56,293 bases of DNA from Sphingobium sp. 66-54 (GCA_001899715.1 MKWI01000025.1:1-56293); one strand, 5' to 3'; counted from the first letter of the stretch, positions 24,873 to 34,124 are shown. Numbers and translations are program-made. Notes: generated from the sequence alone by a model not told the origin.

Positions 24873-25796
24873 TCAAGCAGCCGCCTGCTCGTCCAGATCA
24901 TCCTCGCAAGCGAGATCGGTTGCCCGCAGCAGAAACCCGGCGGCTTCCTCGGCTCGCGCAGCCGCCGTCAGCAATGCGCGATTATCCTTGCGCAAAATGG
25001 CGAGCCAGGATCCGATATAAGCCGCGTGGTCGTCGAGATGGGTGGTTGGGAGACCCACATCGGCGCCAACCAGCGCTGCTGTCAGTTCGGCGACCAACTC
25101 CTCGAACGCATATGCCTGATCGCCGAAGCGCTTCCCGAACGATCGGGCAAGCCGGGCTGGATGGCCTGTCCAGTGGCCGGCCTCATGCGCAATGGTGGCT
25201 GCCCAGGCGGCGCGCGTGTCGAATTGCTCGACCGGCGGCATGGTGATGACGTCCGCGCGCAGATCATAATAAGCACGATCGCCGCCGCATCGCAGCCGCG
25301 CGGGCAGCCGATCGACGAAGCGCTCCGCCCGCGGACCGAGCCGGTCGCCCGGCGGGACGAGGGAGAGGGCTTCGGGATAGAAATCGCCCGGCAGTGTATC
25401 GATCTGATCGGCATTGAAGACCGCATAGGACCGCATGACCCGGCGCTGCTCATCGACGAGCTCACCCGGACGTTCGTAGGAATCGACCTTCTTCGAATAG
25501 GCTTTGTAGAAGATCGCAAATTGCGACTGCTCACCGGCACGGACCTGCCCGCCGAGGCTTTGTGCTTGCCGATAGGTCATCCAGTAGCGGGACCGATAGC
25601 CGCACTGCTCGGCGGCCAGCCATAGCCAAAAGGTGTTCATGCCGCGATAGGGCTCGCCATTGGCGCGCAGCGGGCGCCCTTGCGCGGCGCATGATCGCCA
25701 GGGCCGTACCCAGGGACGCACACCGGCCTCGAGCCGGTCGATGATGGCGCGCGTGATGGTCTCGGCCGGCGAGGGCCGGCCCGATGATTGGGTCAT
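24873..25796 (-). CDS. ardC: ArdC-like antirestriction protein
   Basis: The 307-residue protein has an N-terminal ssDNA-binding ArdC domain (ITRAIIDRLEAGVRPWVRPWRS, RGMNTFWLWLAAEQCGYRSRYWMTYRQAQSLGGQVRAGEQS) and a zincin-like C-terminal domain with HEAGHWTGH near residue 203. ArdC protects incoming single-stranded plasmid DNA from restriction. The gene is expressed away from the ars promoter region, sharing a gap of about 30 bp with it. It is the 3' gene of the minus-strand DNA-processing cluster. Confidence 0.93.
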   Translation of the reverse strand: MTQSSGRPSPAETITRAIIDRLEAGVRPWVRPWRSCAAQGRPLRANGEPYRGMNTFWLWLAAEQCGYRSRYWMTYRQAQSLGGQVRAGEQSQFAIFYKAYSKKVDSYERPGELVDEQRRVMRSYAVFNADQIDTLPGDFYPEALSLVPPGDRLGPRAERFVDRLPARLRCGGDRAYYDLRADVITMPPVEQFDTRAAWAATIAHEAGHWTGHPARLARSFGKRFGDQAYAFEELVAELTAALVGADVGLPTTHLDDHAAYIGSWLAILRKDNRALLTAAARAEEAAGFLLRATDLACEDDLDEQAAA

Positions 25797-25888
25797 GGTG
25801 GATACTCCGCGAAAGAGCGGCTGTCTCAGCGCCGCCGATGAAGGGCGGCGGGCGACACGAAAGCGCCGCCCGCCGTTAGGCGTTCGCC

Positions 25889-27901
25889 TCAGGCGGCCTG
25901 TTCGAAGTCGCCAGCATCGCCATCGGGGGCGATCTCCCCTGCCCCGCCGTCGCTGTCGTCTTCATCGCTGAGGAAAGCGGAATAGCTCCGGAAGCTTTCG
26001 GGCTTTTCGATCGCGCCGAACCGCATCTCGTCGGGCAGCCAGGAGAGCGCCTTTTCCCGGACTTCGGCCTCGACGATGCCCTGCCCCGAACAGAGCGCAG
26101 CGCAGGCATTGGCAAGGTCACCCTTCTTGGCGTCCTTGTATCGGCCGCGCAGCACCGGCCCGCCGATCTCGTCGAGCGCTTCGAGCATGACGTCCTTCTT
26201 CACCCGCCCGAAAAAGTTCTGGGCATCGGGCCGCCACCATTGCGCGACATCAATGTCGAGCAGCCGTCCGAGATGATCGTGGAAGCCGTTGCGGCGCCCG
26301 CCATCGTCGACGTTGAGTGTCGGCTCCAGCGTCTGCGCCATGACATGGGCGAGCCAATCGGCGCGCGCCTGTTCATCCAGTTGCCGGAAGGCATCGAAGC
26401 GGGACGACAGCGTGTTCCCGCCTGCCCAGCTCACATCGAGCGCCTGGCGCTGTTCGGTCAGGACATTGCTCGCCGCGCTACCTTCATCGCGGAAGCTGAC
26501 GATCGGGAAGCTCGCGGCGGCGGCCTGCAACGTCGCGTGGTCCCGGACATAGCTGCTGGCGAACACCGTCCGGTGCGCCATCAGGAATATCGTGAGATCG
26601 AGCGCGAACCCGGCATCCGAGGCGACATGGGCTGCCAGGATCTGCCGGCGCTGGGTCGCGAGTTCGTCAACCAGCGTCGCGCTGAGCCGGGAGGCCGCGA
26701 CCTTGCCGGACGGTGCTTCGGGTTCTGCATCCTCGCCCGCCTGCCGGATGGCGCGCTCGCTGAACATGCGGCTGTGCACCCGCGGACTGCCATCGGGCGC
26801 CAGATAGATGAAGGTGCCCAGCTGGTCCTTGATCGCATCATCGACCATCGTGCGCGACGCCTCGATCGTATCGAGTTCCCGCTCGATGTCGGCGAGACGC
26901 GCCGAAGCCGCCTCGGCCTCGGGCGTGCCGTCCTCGAGTTCGGTCTCAAGTTCGCGGATGAGCGCGTCGCCCTCATCCGAGAGACTATCGACGCGCTCCT
27001 GCTCGTCCCCGCTCAATTCGCGCAGCGGCGGATGATATTCGTGGAGCTGGCACTCCGTATCATAGGGCACATGCGTCGCGAGAACCGGCGTCACGAACGC
27101 CAGCTTCTGTTCGGCAGCGAGCGCTTCCGCGGCCGCTTCAAGCTTCTGGGCGGCCAGCTGCTCGATGAGCTCCACGTCGATCCAGCTCTCGTCCACATCT
27201 TCACCGAACAGGTCGCGCTCGATCCGGCCGCCCGCGCCGACATAGGCCTCGCGGCCGACGAACCGTGCCTTGGCGTCGGTCGCCTTGACCGTTCCGTTGA
27301 GGAGCGCACGGCGGATATTGTCGGGATTGTCGCCATAATAGGACCGGCTCATGCTCTCGAACACGCGCGCCTGGCGATCGACGTCGGGCGTGACGGCATA
27401 AGCCTGGGCGACCCCCAGCGTGATCTCGCCCGCCGCCAGCGCCGCGAATACGAGAGGAGCCAGTTCGGCAAGCCGTACCCGCTGCTCAACGAAGCGGGTC
27501 GTGACGCCGAAACGTTTCGCCACATCCTCGGCACTCGCGCCCTTGTCGAGGAAGTGCTTGAAAGCCGAGCACTCATCCGCCGGGTTCATCGCGACGCGGT
27601 GGAAATTCTCGGCAAGGCTCGCTTCGGCCGATCCGGCATCATCCTCGAGCACCAGCACCTGAACCTCATGGTCCCCGGCAAGCCGACCTGAATCGATCAG
27701 CCGCTGGAGCGCCCGCAAGCGGCGGCCACCCGCCTTGACGGTGAAATGTCCTGCCTTCTTGAGCGGCGTGACCACGAGATTCTGCAACAGGCCATGCGCG
27801 GCGATATTGTCGGCGAGGCTGTCGAGGTCGGCATCGCGATTGGATTTGCGGACATTGTCCTTCGAGAGCGAGAGGTTCTTGACCTTCACGGACTGGATCA
27901 T
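25889..27901 (-). CDS. ParB/Srx-domain large plasmid protein
   Basis: The 670-residue protein has an N-terminal ParB/Srx region (NVRKSNRDADLDSLADNIAAHGLLQNLVV, AGGRRLRALQRLIDSGRL, LAENFHRVAMNPADECSAF) and an HTH (GASAEDVAKRFGVTTRFVEQRVRLAEL). A long coiled-coil-like acidic middle (about 320-390) and an unrecognised C-terminus follow. Such proteins accompany ArdC and strawberry-notch genes on plasmids. No parA is adjacent, so partition is doubtful and a DNA-protection or transcription role is possible. AGGAG lies seven bases before the ATG at 27901. Confidence 0.88.
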   Translation of the reverse strand: MIQSVKVKNLSLSKDNVRKSNRDADLDSLADNIAAHGLLQNLVVTPLKKAGHFTVKAGGRRLRALQRLIDSGRLAGDHEVQVLVLEDDAGSAEASLAENFHRVAMNPADECSAFKHFLDKGASAEDVAKRFGVTTRFVEQRVRLAELAPLVFAALAAGEITLGVAQAYAVTPDVDRQARVFESMSRSYYGDNPDNIRRALLNGTVKATDAKARFVGREAYVGAGGRIERDLFGEDVDESWIDVELIEQLAAQKLEAAAEALAAEQKLAFVTPVLATHVPYDTECQLHEYHPPLRELSGDEQERVDSLSDEGDALIRELETELEDGTPEAEAASARLADIERELDTIEASRTMVDDAIKDQLGTFIYLAPDGSPRVHSRMFSERAIRQAGEDAEPEAPSGKVAASRLSATLVDELATQRRQILAAHVASDAGFALDLTIFLMAHRTVFASSYVRDHATLQAAAASFPIVSFRDEGSAASNVLTEQRQALDVSWAGGNTLSSRFDAFRQLDEQARADWLAHVMAQTLEPTLNVDDGGRRNGFHDHLGRLLDIDVAQWWRPDAQNFFGRVKKDVMLEALDEIGGPVLRGRYKDAKKGDLANACAALCSGQGIVEAEVREKALSWLPDEMRFGAIEKPESFRSYSAFLSDEDDSDGGAGEIAPDGDAGDFEQAA

Positions 27902-27975
27902 CGGTTGTCTCCTTCGAGGGTTGCGCCGACCTCGTCGGCCGGCTTGAGCCACTCAGGCCCACCCGGCCGAAGGCC

Positions 27976-27984
27976 CCCTCCCCT
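27976..27984 (-). promoter_or_regulatory. Purine-rich leader element AGGGGAGGG, copy 3
   Basis: It lies 75 nt before the ParB-like start and is followed on the minus strand by GGCCTTCGGCCGGG, a short hairpin. Confidence 0.4.
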
Positions 27985-28012
27985 CTCTTCGGTCGCTTGG
28001 CGCGGCCGCGGG

Positions 28013-31000
28013 TCAGTCCGTGATCCTGGCGAGGATCTCGAGGGCGCGGCTCGGGGGAACGAACAGCCGCGTGCGGTGCTGGATGATCTCGGTGAAGCAG
28101 CCCGCCGCCTTGAGATGCGGCAGCGCCTCGGGCTTCCAGTCCAGCAATTCGAGGCGTTGATCGCCGGCGACCAAGGCGCGCTTCAGCCGCAGCGCTCCGA
28201 TCGGCATGATCTCGCCCGAGGTGCGGACGTGCTCGACCCGCGCGCCGAGGTCGATCTCGACATGGGCCGCGATGCCGAATGCGCTGGCAATCCGCTCAAC
28301 CAGCGGCGCCGGAATAAGACGCCCGAGAAGCGACTGGCCGTCATCGCTCGTCAGCCGCCAGACCTGGACATGATCGTCGGGCAGCTTGCCCCACACCGGA
28401 AGCAGCAGGCCAGTGACCAGATAGATGATCTGCGTGCGCGTCTGCGCCGCCATTGCGTCGCATTCGGCCTGCCAGGCTTCGTCGAAGCTCGCCCGGTCCA
28501 CGTCGGTCCAATGGGTTTCGGCGAAGAGGTCCTGCCGGTGCCGTTCGGTGCGCGTCGGCCGCACCAGCTCATAGCGGCGCACGGTCCGCCCCTCTTCGTC
28601 CGTCAGCGAGAAGGTCGGCCGGCAAATGGCGGCCTTGCCGGAACGCGGGTTGATCAACCCGCGCGCTTCCGGGTCGGCCAGAAGCCAATGCGCTCGCTCC
28701 AGGGTCAGCGGCCGATATCGCTCCTCGGTTTCGATACGCAGGATCTCGGTTTCGGCGCCGCTCACGGGATCGCGCCGGATCACCGTCCGGTCGAGGATCG
28801 AAATACGGTCGGCCGCGATCGTTTCGACGCCAAGATCGAGGGTGCCGGCCTCGCGTGCCTTTTCCACCCGTGCTTCGATCAAGCCGAGATATTCGTCGAA
28901 GATCGCGTTCTGCAGGTCGATGCGCAGCGCCAGGATGCGGTTCAACCACCGCTGGATCGTGGGCAAGGTCTCGGTGAGCCCCCCGCCCTCCCCGGCCAGG
29001 TTCAAACCGGTGAGCGCCTGGAACTGATCGAAGTGGACCGATTGGAGTTTTGCCTGGAACAGCAGGCGAAACCACTGGTCGAGCGATTCCCGCGCGAAGT
29101 CGGACTCCAGATTGTCGCGGGGGTCGAAAAGTCCCTGCCCGCCGGTCTGGCGTTGGCCACGGGTCAGCGCGCCCAGGCTGTCGAGGCGCCGGGCGATGGT
29201 CGAGATGAACCGCCGTTCGCCACGGCAATCGGTGGAAACGGGCCGAAACAAGGGCGGGCAGGCTTGGTGGGTGCGGTGCGTGCGGCCCAGCCCCTGGATC
29301 GCCGCGTCCGCGCGCCAACCGGGCTCGAGGAGATAGTGAATGCGGCGGCTCTGATTGGGCGCGTCGAGGCTGGCGTGGTAACTCCGCCCCGTGCCGCCGG
29401 CGTCGGAGAAGATCAGGATGCGCTTTTCGCCGCGCATGAAGATGTCGGTCTCCGCGAGGTTCGTGCGCGCGCTGCGCCGTTCGATCCGCTGACGGCCGTC
29501 GGCATCGACGACGATCCGCCGGCTGCGGCCCGTCACCTCGGCCACAGCCTCCGTCCCGAAATGCCCGATTATGTGATCGAGCGCCGAGCCGACGACCGGC
29601 AGCGCACAGAGTTGCTCGAGGAGCTGGTCGCGCATGGCCATCGCTTCCCGGCACAGCACGGGCTGCCCGGCCTCGTCGATCATCGGTTCCGAGCGCACCG
29701 TGCCGCTATCGTCGGTATAGGTGCGCATCTGGCGCACGGGAAAGGCCGCGGTCAGATAATCGACCAGGAATTCGCGCGGGGACAGCTCGATATCGAGCCA
29801 GGCGCGCTCCTCGGGGGACAGGTCGGCAAGGGCACGATCGAGCATCGCTTCCGAGGTCGACACGAGCTGGACGACGGCGCAGTCGCCGCGCGCGAGATCG
29901 GCGGCGATCGCCGGGATCAGCGAGGGCAGCTTCATCGACAGCAGGATCTGGCCGAAGAAGCGTTGCTTGGTCGATTCGAAGATCGACAATGCCGCGGCCT
30001 TCGCGCCGCTATTATAGGTGGCACCGCTGAAGCCGTCGGTGACGCGCGTGGCGGCGAGCGCGGCCTGCAGATTGTTGTGAATGATCGCCCAGGCATCGGC
30101 ATAGGCATTGTAGACGGCGATCTGTTCTTCGCTGAGCCGATGCTCGAGGATGTCATATTCGACGCCGGCGAAGCTGAGCGCCCGCGCGGCATAGAGGCCC
30201 TGCGCTTTGAGGTCGCGGGCGATCAACTCCATCGCCGCGATGCCGCCTCGGCGCAGGGATTCCACGAAGGCCCGCCGGTCGGCGAAGGCCGTCTGCGGTC
30301 CCCACAATCCGAGGCGTGTCGCATAGGCAAGATTGTTGACATCCGAGGCGCCCGTCGCCGAGGCGTAGAGAATCCGGGCGCGCGGAGCGAGATTTTGCAG
30401 GCGGACGCCGGCAATGCCCTGCTCGGACCCTTTCGTGGCGCCGAACCGGCCCTCGCCGCCGGCCACCCCGGCCATTTCATGCGCCTCGTCGAAAACGATG
30501 ACGCCGCTGAAATCCTCACCCATCCATTCGATCAGCTGGCGCAGCCGCGTGCCCCTGTCGCCGCGGTTGGAGCGCAGGGTGGCATAGGTCAGGAAGAGGA
30601 TCCCATCGCCCAGCGCGATCGGGGTGCCGAGCTTCCACTGGTTGAGATGCTGGATGTCGAGCGGCAAGCCGCCAAGCGCCGACCAGTCCCGGCGAGCGTC
30701 TTCGACCAGCGTCTCGCTCTTGGATATCCAGAGGTGGCGGCGGTTGCCACGCAACCACTGGTCGAGGATGACGCCTGCCACCTGCCGCCCCTTGCCGGCG
30801 CCCGTGCCATCGCCAAGGAAAAAGCCGGTCCGATAGGCGTTACCGGCCTCTGCCGGCGACAGCGAAAGACCCTCCTCGCTGGATATGAACCGCCCGGGAA
30901 GATCGCGCTCGAACGCCGCGCCAGCGTAGATCAGCGTTTCGAGCTGCGCGTCCGAGAGCAGGCCGTCGTCCAGGATCCTGGCCGGCAGCACGGGTTCATA

Positions 31001-32212
31001 AGCGACCGGGGGTGCGGCAATCGATCCCATTGCCTGCGATTCGACCAGCGCGCTTGGGTGCTCACGAGCATCGGCAATCAGCAGACGGCTCGGCCGATAG
31101 GGCAGGTAAATCCCTTGCGGTTCGCCCGCGGGTGCGGGCGCGTCGAGACGGTGATAGGCGACCGCGCGGGTCGTGGGCAGGGTCACCGCCGCACGCGAGC
31201 AGACGGGGCGGGTCCGCCGCGTGAGGCCCCGGAACAATCCGCTGGGGCGGGAGATCGGCTGCGGCTGCGGCGCGCATGGGGTCGCCATCGCATCGATGGC
31301 CGCAAGCGCAGCGCCGAGCGTCGTGCAGGTCTGGCGCGGGACCGAGCCCCCTGCCCCGTCCTTTTCGAGGAGTATGAGCTGGACTGCCTGGCCGGTGCCG
31401 TGCTTGGCATAGGCATCGGGCGGCAGGTCGAGATGCAGCCGGGCATGCGCGCCCGCAGTGGCGTGCAGCCAATCCGCGTCCTCCGTCTCGATGCGGTCGG
31501 GGAGAATAACGGCGCAGCGCCCGCCTGGAGCAAGCCGCAACAGCGCGGAGCGCAAATGGCGAAGCGCGGCATGGCGATCGCGCGCGCGCCCCTGGCTTCG
31601 CGAGAAGGGCGGATTGAGGAGCACGACGCTCGGCACCAGTTGCGGATCGAGCATATCGTCGATCAGTTCGCCATCATGCGTGCTCAGCCTGCCTTCGGGA
31701 AAGGCGTGACGCAGCAAACGCGTGCGCCAGGCATCGATATCATTGAGAAGGAGGCGCGCGCCGGCGAGATGGGCGTGTACGGCCAGGAGGCCGGTCCCGG
31801 CCGAGGGCTCGAGCACGATATCGTGTGCCGTGATCGCGGCTGCCTTGGCGGCAAGGAAGCCGATCGGCGCCGGTGTCGAGAATTGCTGGAACGCGATCTG
31901 CGTTTCGCTACGCACGCTTTGCGTGGGAAGCGCCGCCGTCATAGCGATCAGCTGGGCGAGCCGCGCATTCGCATCTGCCGGGAGCGTCGCGTTCTTCAGA
32001 TGGAGGACCTGCGCGAGTTCGAGCACATCGTAGGCGTCGCGCAATGACCACAGGCCATCGGCGCTCGAGCCACCGAAAGCGGAGGTCATTTCGGCAAGGA
32101 GGTCGTTACGTGCAACCGGACATCCTTCGGACAGCCGGTCGGCTATGCCTTGAGCAGCGGTACGGGCGGGATCATCGAGCGGCAGCGTGAGCGCGAGGGG
32201 GTGTGTGGCCAT
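28013..32212 (-). CDS. Methylase-strawberry notch (SBNO) helicase-like protein
   Basis: This is a 1,399-residue fusion. The N-terminal part is a class I methyltransferase with LEPSAGTGLLAVHAHLAG (motif I, residues 134-150) and VVLLNPPFSRSQ (NPPF at 200-203, N6-adenine type). The central and C-terminal part is an SF2 helicase of the strawberry-notch type, with Walker A GDGTGAGKGRQVAGVI near 466, VIVFDEAHEMAGV near 575 and the FSDAGGTGRSYHASLDAPNQSRRIHYLLEPGW segment of the C-terminal ATPase domain. GGAG lies in the leader before the ATG. The protein may act on incoming single-stranded or newly replicated DNA; that is inference. Confidence 0.92.
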   Translation of the reverse strand: MATHPLALTLPLDDPARTAAQGIADRLSEGCPVARNDLLAEMTSAFGGSSADGLWSLRDAYDVLELAQVLHLKNATLPADANARLAQLIAMTAALPTQSVRSETQIAFQQFSTPAPIGFLAAKAAAITAHDIVLEPSAGTGLLAVHAHLAGARLLLNDIDAWRTRLLRHAFPEGRLSTHDGELIDDMLDPQLVPSVVLLNPPFSRSQGRARDRHAALRHLRSALLRLAPGGRCAVILPDRIETEDADWLHATAGAHARLHLDLPPDAYAKHGTGQAVQLILLEKDGAGGSVPRQTCTTLGAALAAIDAMATPCAPQPQPISRPSGLFRGLTRRTRPVCSRAAVTLPTTRAVAYHRLDAPAPAGEPQGIYLPYRPSRLLIADAREHPSALVESQAMGSIAAPPVAYEPVLPARILDDGLLSDAQLETLIYAGAAFERDLPGRFISSEEGLSLSPAEAGNAYRTGFFLGDGTGAGKGRQVAGVILDQWLRGNRRHLWISKSETLVEDARRDWSALGGLPLDIQHLNQWKLGTPIALGDGILFLTYATLRSNRGDRGTRLRQLIEWMGEDFSGVIVFDEAHEMAGVAGGEGRFGATKGSEQGIAGVRLQNLAPRARILYASATGASDVNNLAYATRLGLWGPQTAFADRRAFVESLRRGGIAAMELIARDLKAQGLYAARALSFAGVEYDILEHRLSEEQIAVYNAYADAWAIIHNNLQAALAATRVTDGFSGATYNSGAKAAALSIFESTKQRFFGQILLSMKLPSLIPAIAADLARGDCAVVQLVSTSEAMLDRALADLSPEERAWLDIELSPREFLVDYLTAAFPVRQMRTYTDDSGTVRSEPMIDEAGQPVLCREAMAMRDQLLEQLCALPVVGSALDHIIGHFGTEAVAEVTGRSRRIVVDADGRQRIERRSARTNLAETDIFMRGEKRILIFSDAGGTGRSYHASLDAPNQSRRIHYLLEPGWRADAAIQGLGRTHRTHQACPPLFRPVSTDCRGERRFISTIARRLDSLGALTRGQRQTGGQGLFDPRDNLESDFARESLDQWFRLLFQAKLQSVHFDQFQALTGLNLAGEGGGLTETLPTIQRWLNRILALRIDLQNAIFDEYLGLIEARVEKAREAGTLDLGVETIAADRISILDRTVIRRDPVSGAETEILRIETEERYRPLTLERAHWLLADPEARGLINPRSGKAAICRPTFSLTDEEGRTVRRYELVRPTRTERHRQDLFAETHWTDVDRASFDEAWQAECDAMAAQTRTQIIYLVTGLLLPVWGKLPDDHVQVWRLTSDDGQSLLGRLIPAPLVERIASAFGIAAHVEIDLGARVEHVRTSGEIMPIGALRLKRALVAGDQRLELLDWKPEALPHLKAAGCFTEIIQHRTRLFVPPSRALEILARITD

Positions 32213-32278
32213 GGGGCATCTCCAGGTCTGACACCTGGCATCAGCGCCAGGTCATCAGCCGGAAGGCTCCCTCCCCTT
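32213..32278 (-). promoter_or_regulatory. Leader of SBNO gene with hairpin and AGGGGAGGG
   Basis: On the minus strand the nonamer (32269-32277) starts two bases after the upstream stop codon. ACCTGGC and GCCAGGT then form a 7-bp hairpin before the GGAG and ATG. Confidence 0.45.
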
Positions 32279-33145
32279 TCAGGCCGCCTCGGCGGCCCGG
32301 CGGACACGCCAAGCATCATTCCAGTCCGCGTGCCGTTCCGGCAGCCGGAGCACCAGTTCGCGTCCATTGGCTGTGAGATGGGGGCGGGCTTTTTTGAGCA
32401 TGGCGGCAGCGGCGGCACCGCGATCGCCATAGACGATGATACGCTTGACCCGTTCGGGGATGGCGACAAGCCCAAGGCGTTCGACCCCGCCCAGCGCCCA
32501 GGTGGGCGTTCCGAACCAGGCCATTGCTGAAAGGGCGTCCTCGATGCCTTCGGCAAGGCCAAGCTCCTCGCCGGCCGGCGCCAGACGAATGGCCGCGTCG
32601 CCGAGAAGGCCAAGGGCAATCTTCGGCTTTGGCATGGGTTTGTGCAGGATGTCGGCGAGATCGAGGCAGGTCCGCTGGACGGCGACAACCCCCAGATCAT
32701 TCTCGACCGCGGCGATCATCGCCGGAAAGAACCGGCGGCGCTCACCGGCCCCGACGATGGTGCGCGGGTTGTAGCGCAGGCAACGCGGATAGGGAGGCGG
32801 CAGACCGCGCGCCGCCAGATAATCGGCCGCTGGAGATCCGGCGATGGGCTGGCTCGCCTTCCATAGGCGAAGTGCAAGAGCGCGATGGTCCGCGGCCGCC
32901 TTCGGGCGCGGCATTGTGAGCGGCTCCGCATCGTGAAGTTTGCGCCGGCGCAAAGCAGCCAGAACATCGCGCGTGTCGCAGCCGGCAAAGCAGTGGAACA
33001 GGATCGCCCGCTCGCCCAGGCGTACCGACAGGCTGGGACCATGATCGTTATGTGCCGGGCACCGGCATTCGCCGCGCGTACCGCGCCAGATCCCACCCAG
33101 GGCTTCGACAATGGCTTTGGCGCGATGGGGAGCAGCTATGGGCAT
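32279..33145 (-). CDS. Toprim domain primase-like protein
   Basis: The 288-residue protein has an N-terminal zinc-ribbon (GECRCPAHNDHGPSLSVRL, FHCFAGCDTRDVLAAL) and a toprim domain. The toprim glutamate is in GLAEGIEDALSAMAWFG, with IIVYGDRGAAAAAM and D in the second motif. This resembles phage and plasmid primase-helicase N-termini (DUF7146/toprim). It probably primes lagging-strand synthesis of transferred DNA. The start is at 33145 with GAGGA about nine bases upstream. Confidence 0.9.
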   Translation of the reverse strand: MPIAAPHRAKAIVEALGGIWRGTRGECRCPAHNDHGPSLSVRLGERAILFHCFAGCDTRDVLAALRRRKLHDAEPLTMPRPKAAADHRALALRLWKASQPIAGSPAADYLAARGLPPPYPRCLRYNPRTIVGAGERRRFFPAMIAAVENDLGVVAVQRTCLDLADILHKPMPKPKIALGLLGDAAIRLAPAGEELGLAEGIEDALSAMAWFGTPTWALGGVERLGLVAIPERVKRIIVYGDRGAAAAAMLKKARPHLTANGRELVLRLPERHADWNDAWRVRRAAEAA

Positions 33146-33187
33146 CGACTAATCCTCGGAAGTGGTGGAGCGCCGCTGCTGATTGCG

Positions 33188-33196
33188 CCCTCCCCT
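33188..33196 (-). promoter_or_regulatory. Purine-rich leader element AGGGGAGGG, copy 5
   Basis: It is 43 nt before the toprim gene start and 11 nt after the stop codon of the upstream SSB gene. Confidence 0.4.
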
Positions 33197-33206
33197 CCCC
33201 GATATT

Positions 33207-33533
33207 TCACCCCGGCATGCCTTTGGGTGCCAGGATCCCGAATTCCTCGACGATGCGATCGGTTGTGTAGTGCGTCGCGCCGTCGCGTTCATAGGAGTTG
33301 TCCTTGAGCCGTCCGGCTATGCGCACGAGATCCCCGACTTGAGCCCGGTCGGCGATATGTTTTCGCTGGCCTTCGCTGAAGACGCTCACGCGGTTCCAGT
33401 GGCTGTCTTCCTGCCATTCGTTATCGTCACCCTTGCGGCGATAATTCGCGCAGACCGACAGCAGGGTGACTTTCGGCCGCGCGTCGATTTCCCCGATCCG
33501 GCCGATGATCTCGAACTTGGCGAAGTTGATCAT
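33207..33533 (-). CDS. ssb: Second single-stranded DNA-binding protein
   Basis: The 108-residue OB-fold protein starts MINFAKFEIIGRIGEIDARPKVTLLSVCANYRRKGDDNEWQEDSHWNRVSVF and includes GDLVRIAGRLKDNSYERDGATHYTTDRIV. It lacks the acidic C-terminal tip of canonical SSB, unlike the one at 18379-18786, so it may not recruit the usual SSB partners. GGAGGG lies just before the ATG. Confidence 0.93.
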   Translation of the reverse strand: MINFAKFEIIGRIGEIDARPKVTLLSVCANYRRKGDDNEWQEDSHWNRVSVFSEGQRKHIADRAQVGDLVRIAGRLKDNSYERDGATHYTTDRIVEEFGILAPKGMPG

Positions 33534-33764
33534 GCACCCTCCATGCGCAAGGTCATTTGGCCGGCAGCCTATCGTAGGCGGCTAACTTCGCGTATCCCTC
33601 CAGGCGGGGGGATTGAACGATTGCATCAGGCGCGACGCCGATCTCTTTCTCAAAATAAAAAGAATCAAAACGCCGCTGCTCGCAGCGGAAGCTTTTCCGA
33701 TTCAAAAGGATTCAGATTCAGGAGGCCGAAAACACAGCATTTCTGCGGGTTTGAGCAAGCTTAT

Positions 33765-33865
33765 CCTGACCGGACGGGGGATTTTGCCTGCCCTTCCGGG
33801 GGCGCTTCCCTGACCGATCGGGGGATGCAACCTGACCTGCTGGGGTCTTCCTGACCGTATGGGGG
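33765..33865 (+). repeat. Iteron array, CCTGACCnnnnGGGGG x5
   Basis: Copies start at 33765, 33787, 33809, 33831 and 33850, each 16 bp. The first is CCTGACCGGACGGGGG and the third CCTGACCGATCGGGGG. The repeat unit fits RepA-binding iterons. Confidence 0.85.
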
Positions 33866-34013
33866 ACAGCTTCCTGCTGGAGTGATTCGCTCGCCATAGC
33901 GTTCGTCAGGGACTTTCTTCGGCGTCCGCGCTGCCGTTTGCGCGGGTCCGGGCGCTTGGAAACGCGACTCGCCGCACTTCCTCATGGTTTGCTGCTTCGG
34001 AGCGAAGTTCCAT

Positions 34014-34029
34014 CCTGACCTCTTGGGGG
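34014..34029 (+). repeat. Additional iteron near repA start
   Basis: CCTGACCTCTTGGGGG is a full match to the iteron pattern, 96 bases before the repA start codon. It could act in RepA autoregulation. Confidence 0.75.
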
Positions 34030-34124
34030 CCGAATCCGGTGTCTATCCTGCCCTGACTTGACGCGTAAGGACAGGTCAGGCAGATTTTCTCCCACGCTGG
34101 ACGAATCGGCGCAGACTTCATGGC

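Larger units (their letters stand above)
33534..34124. other. Putative origin of replication (oriV) with iterons
   Basis: The 591-bp region upstream of repA has an AT-rich start (AAAATAAAAAGAATCAAAA near 33653, and GATTCA direct repeats 33699-33720) followed by five 16-bp iterons at 22-, 22-, 22- and 19-bp steps and a sixth further on. This is the classic layout of a Rep_3 iteron origin. A YATCCTGC stretch at 34043-34051 lies inside it. Confidence 0.8.

Noticed and set aside
26240..27691. A 483-codon frame opposite the ParB-like gene
   Set aside because: It is antisense to a recognised protein and contains no domain motif.
27746..32047. A 1,433-codon open frame on the plus strand opposite the SBNO gene
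   Set aside because: It lies antisense to a recognised 1,399-residue protein. Its product is Arg/Gly/Ala-rich with no family motif, which is usual for antisense frames in high-GC coding DNA.
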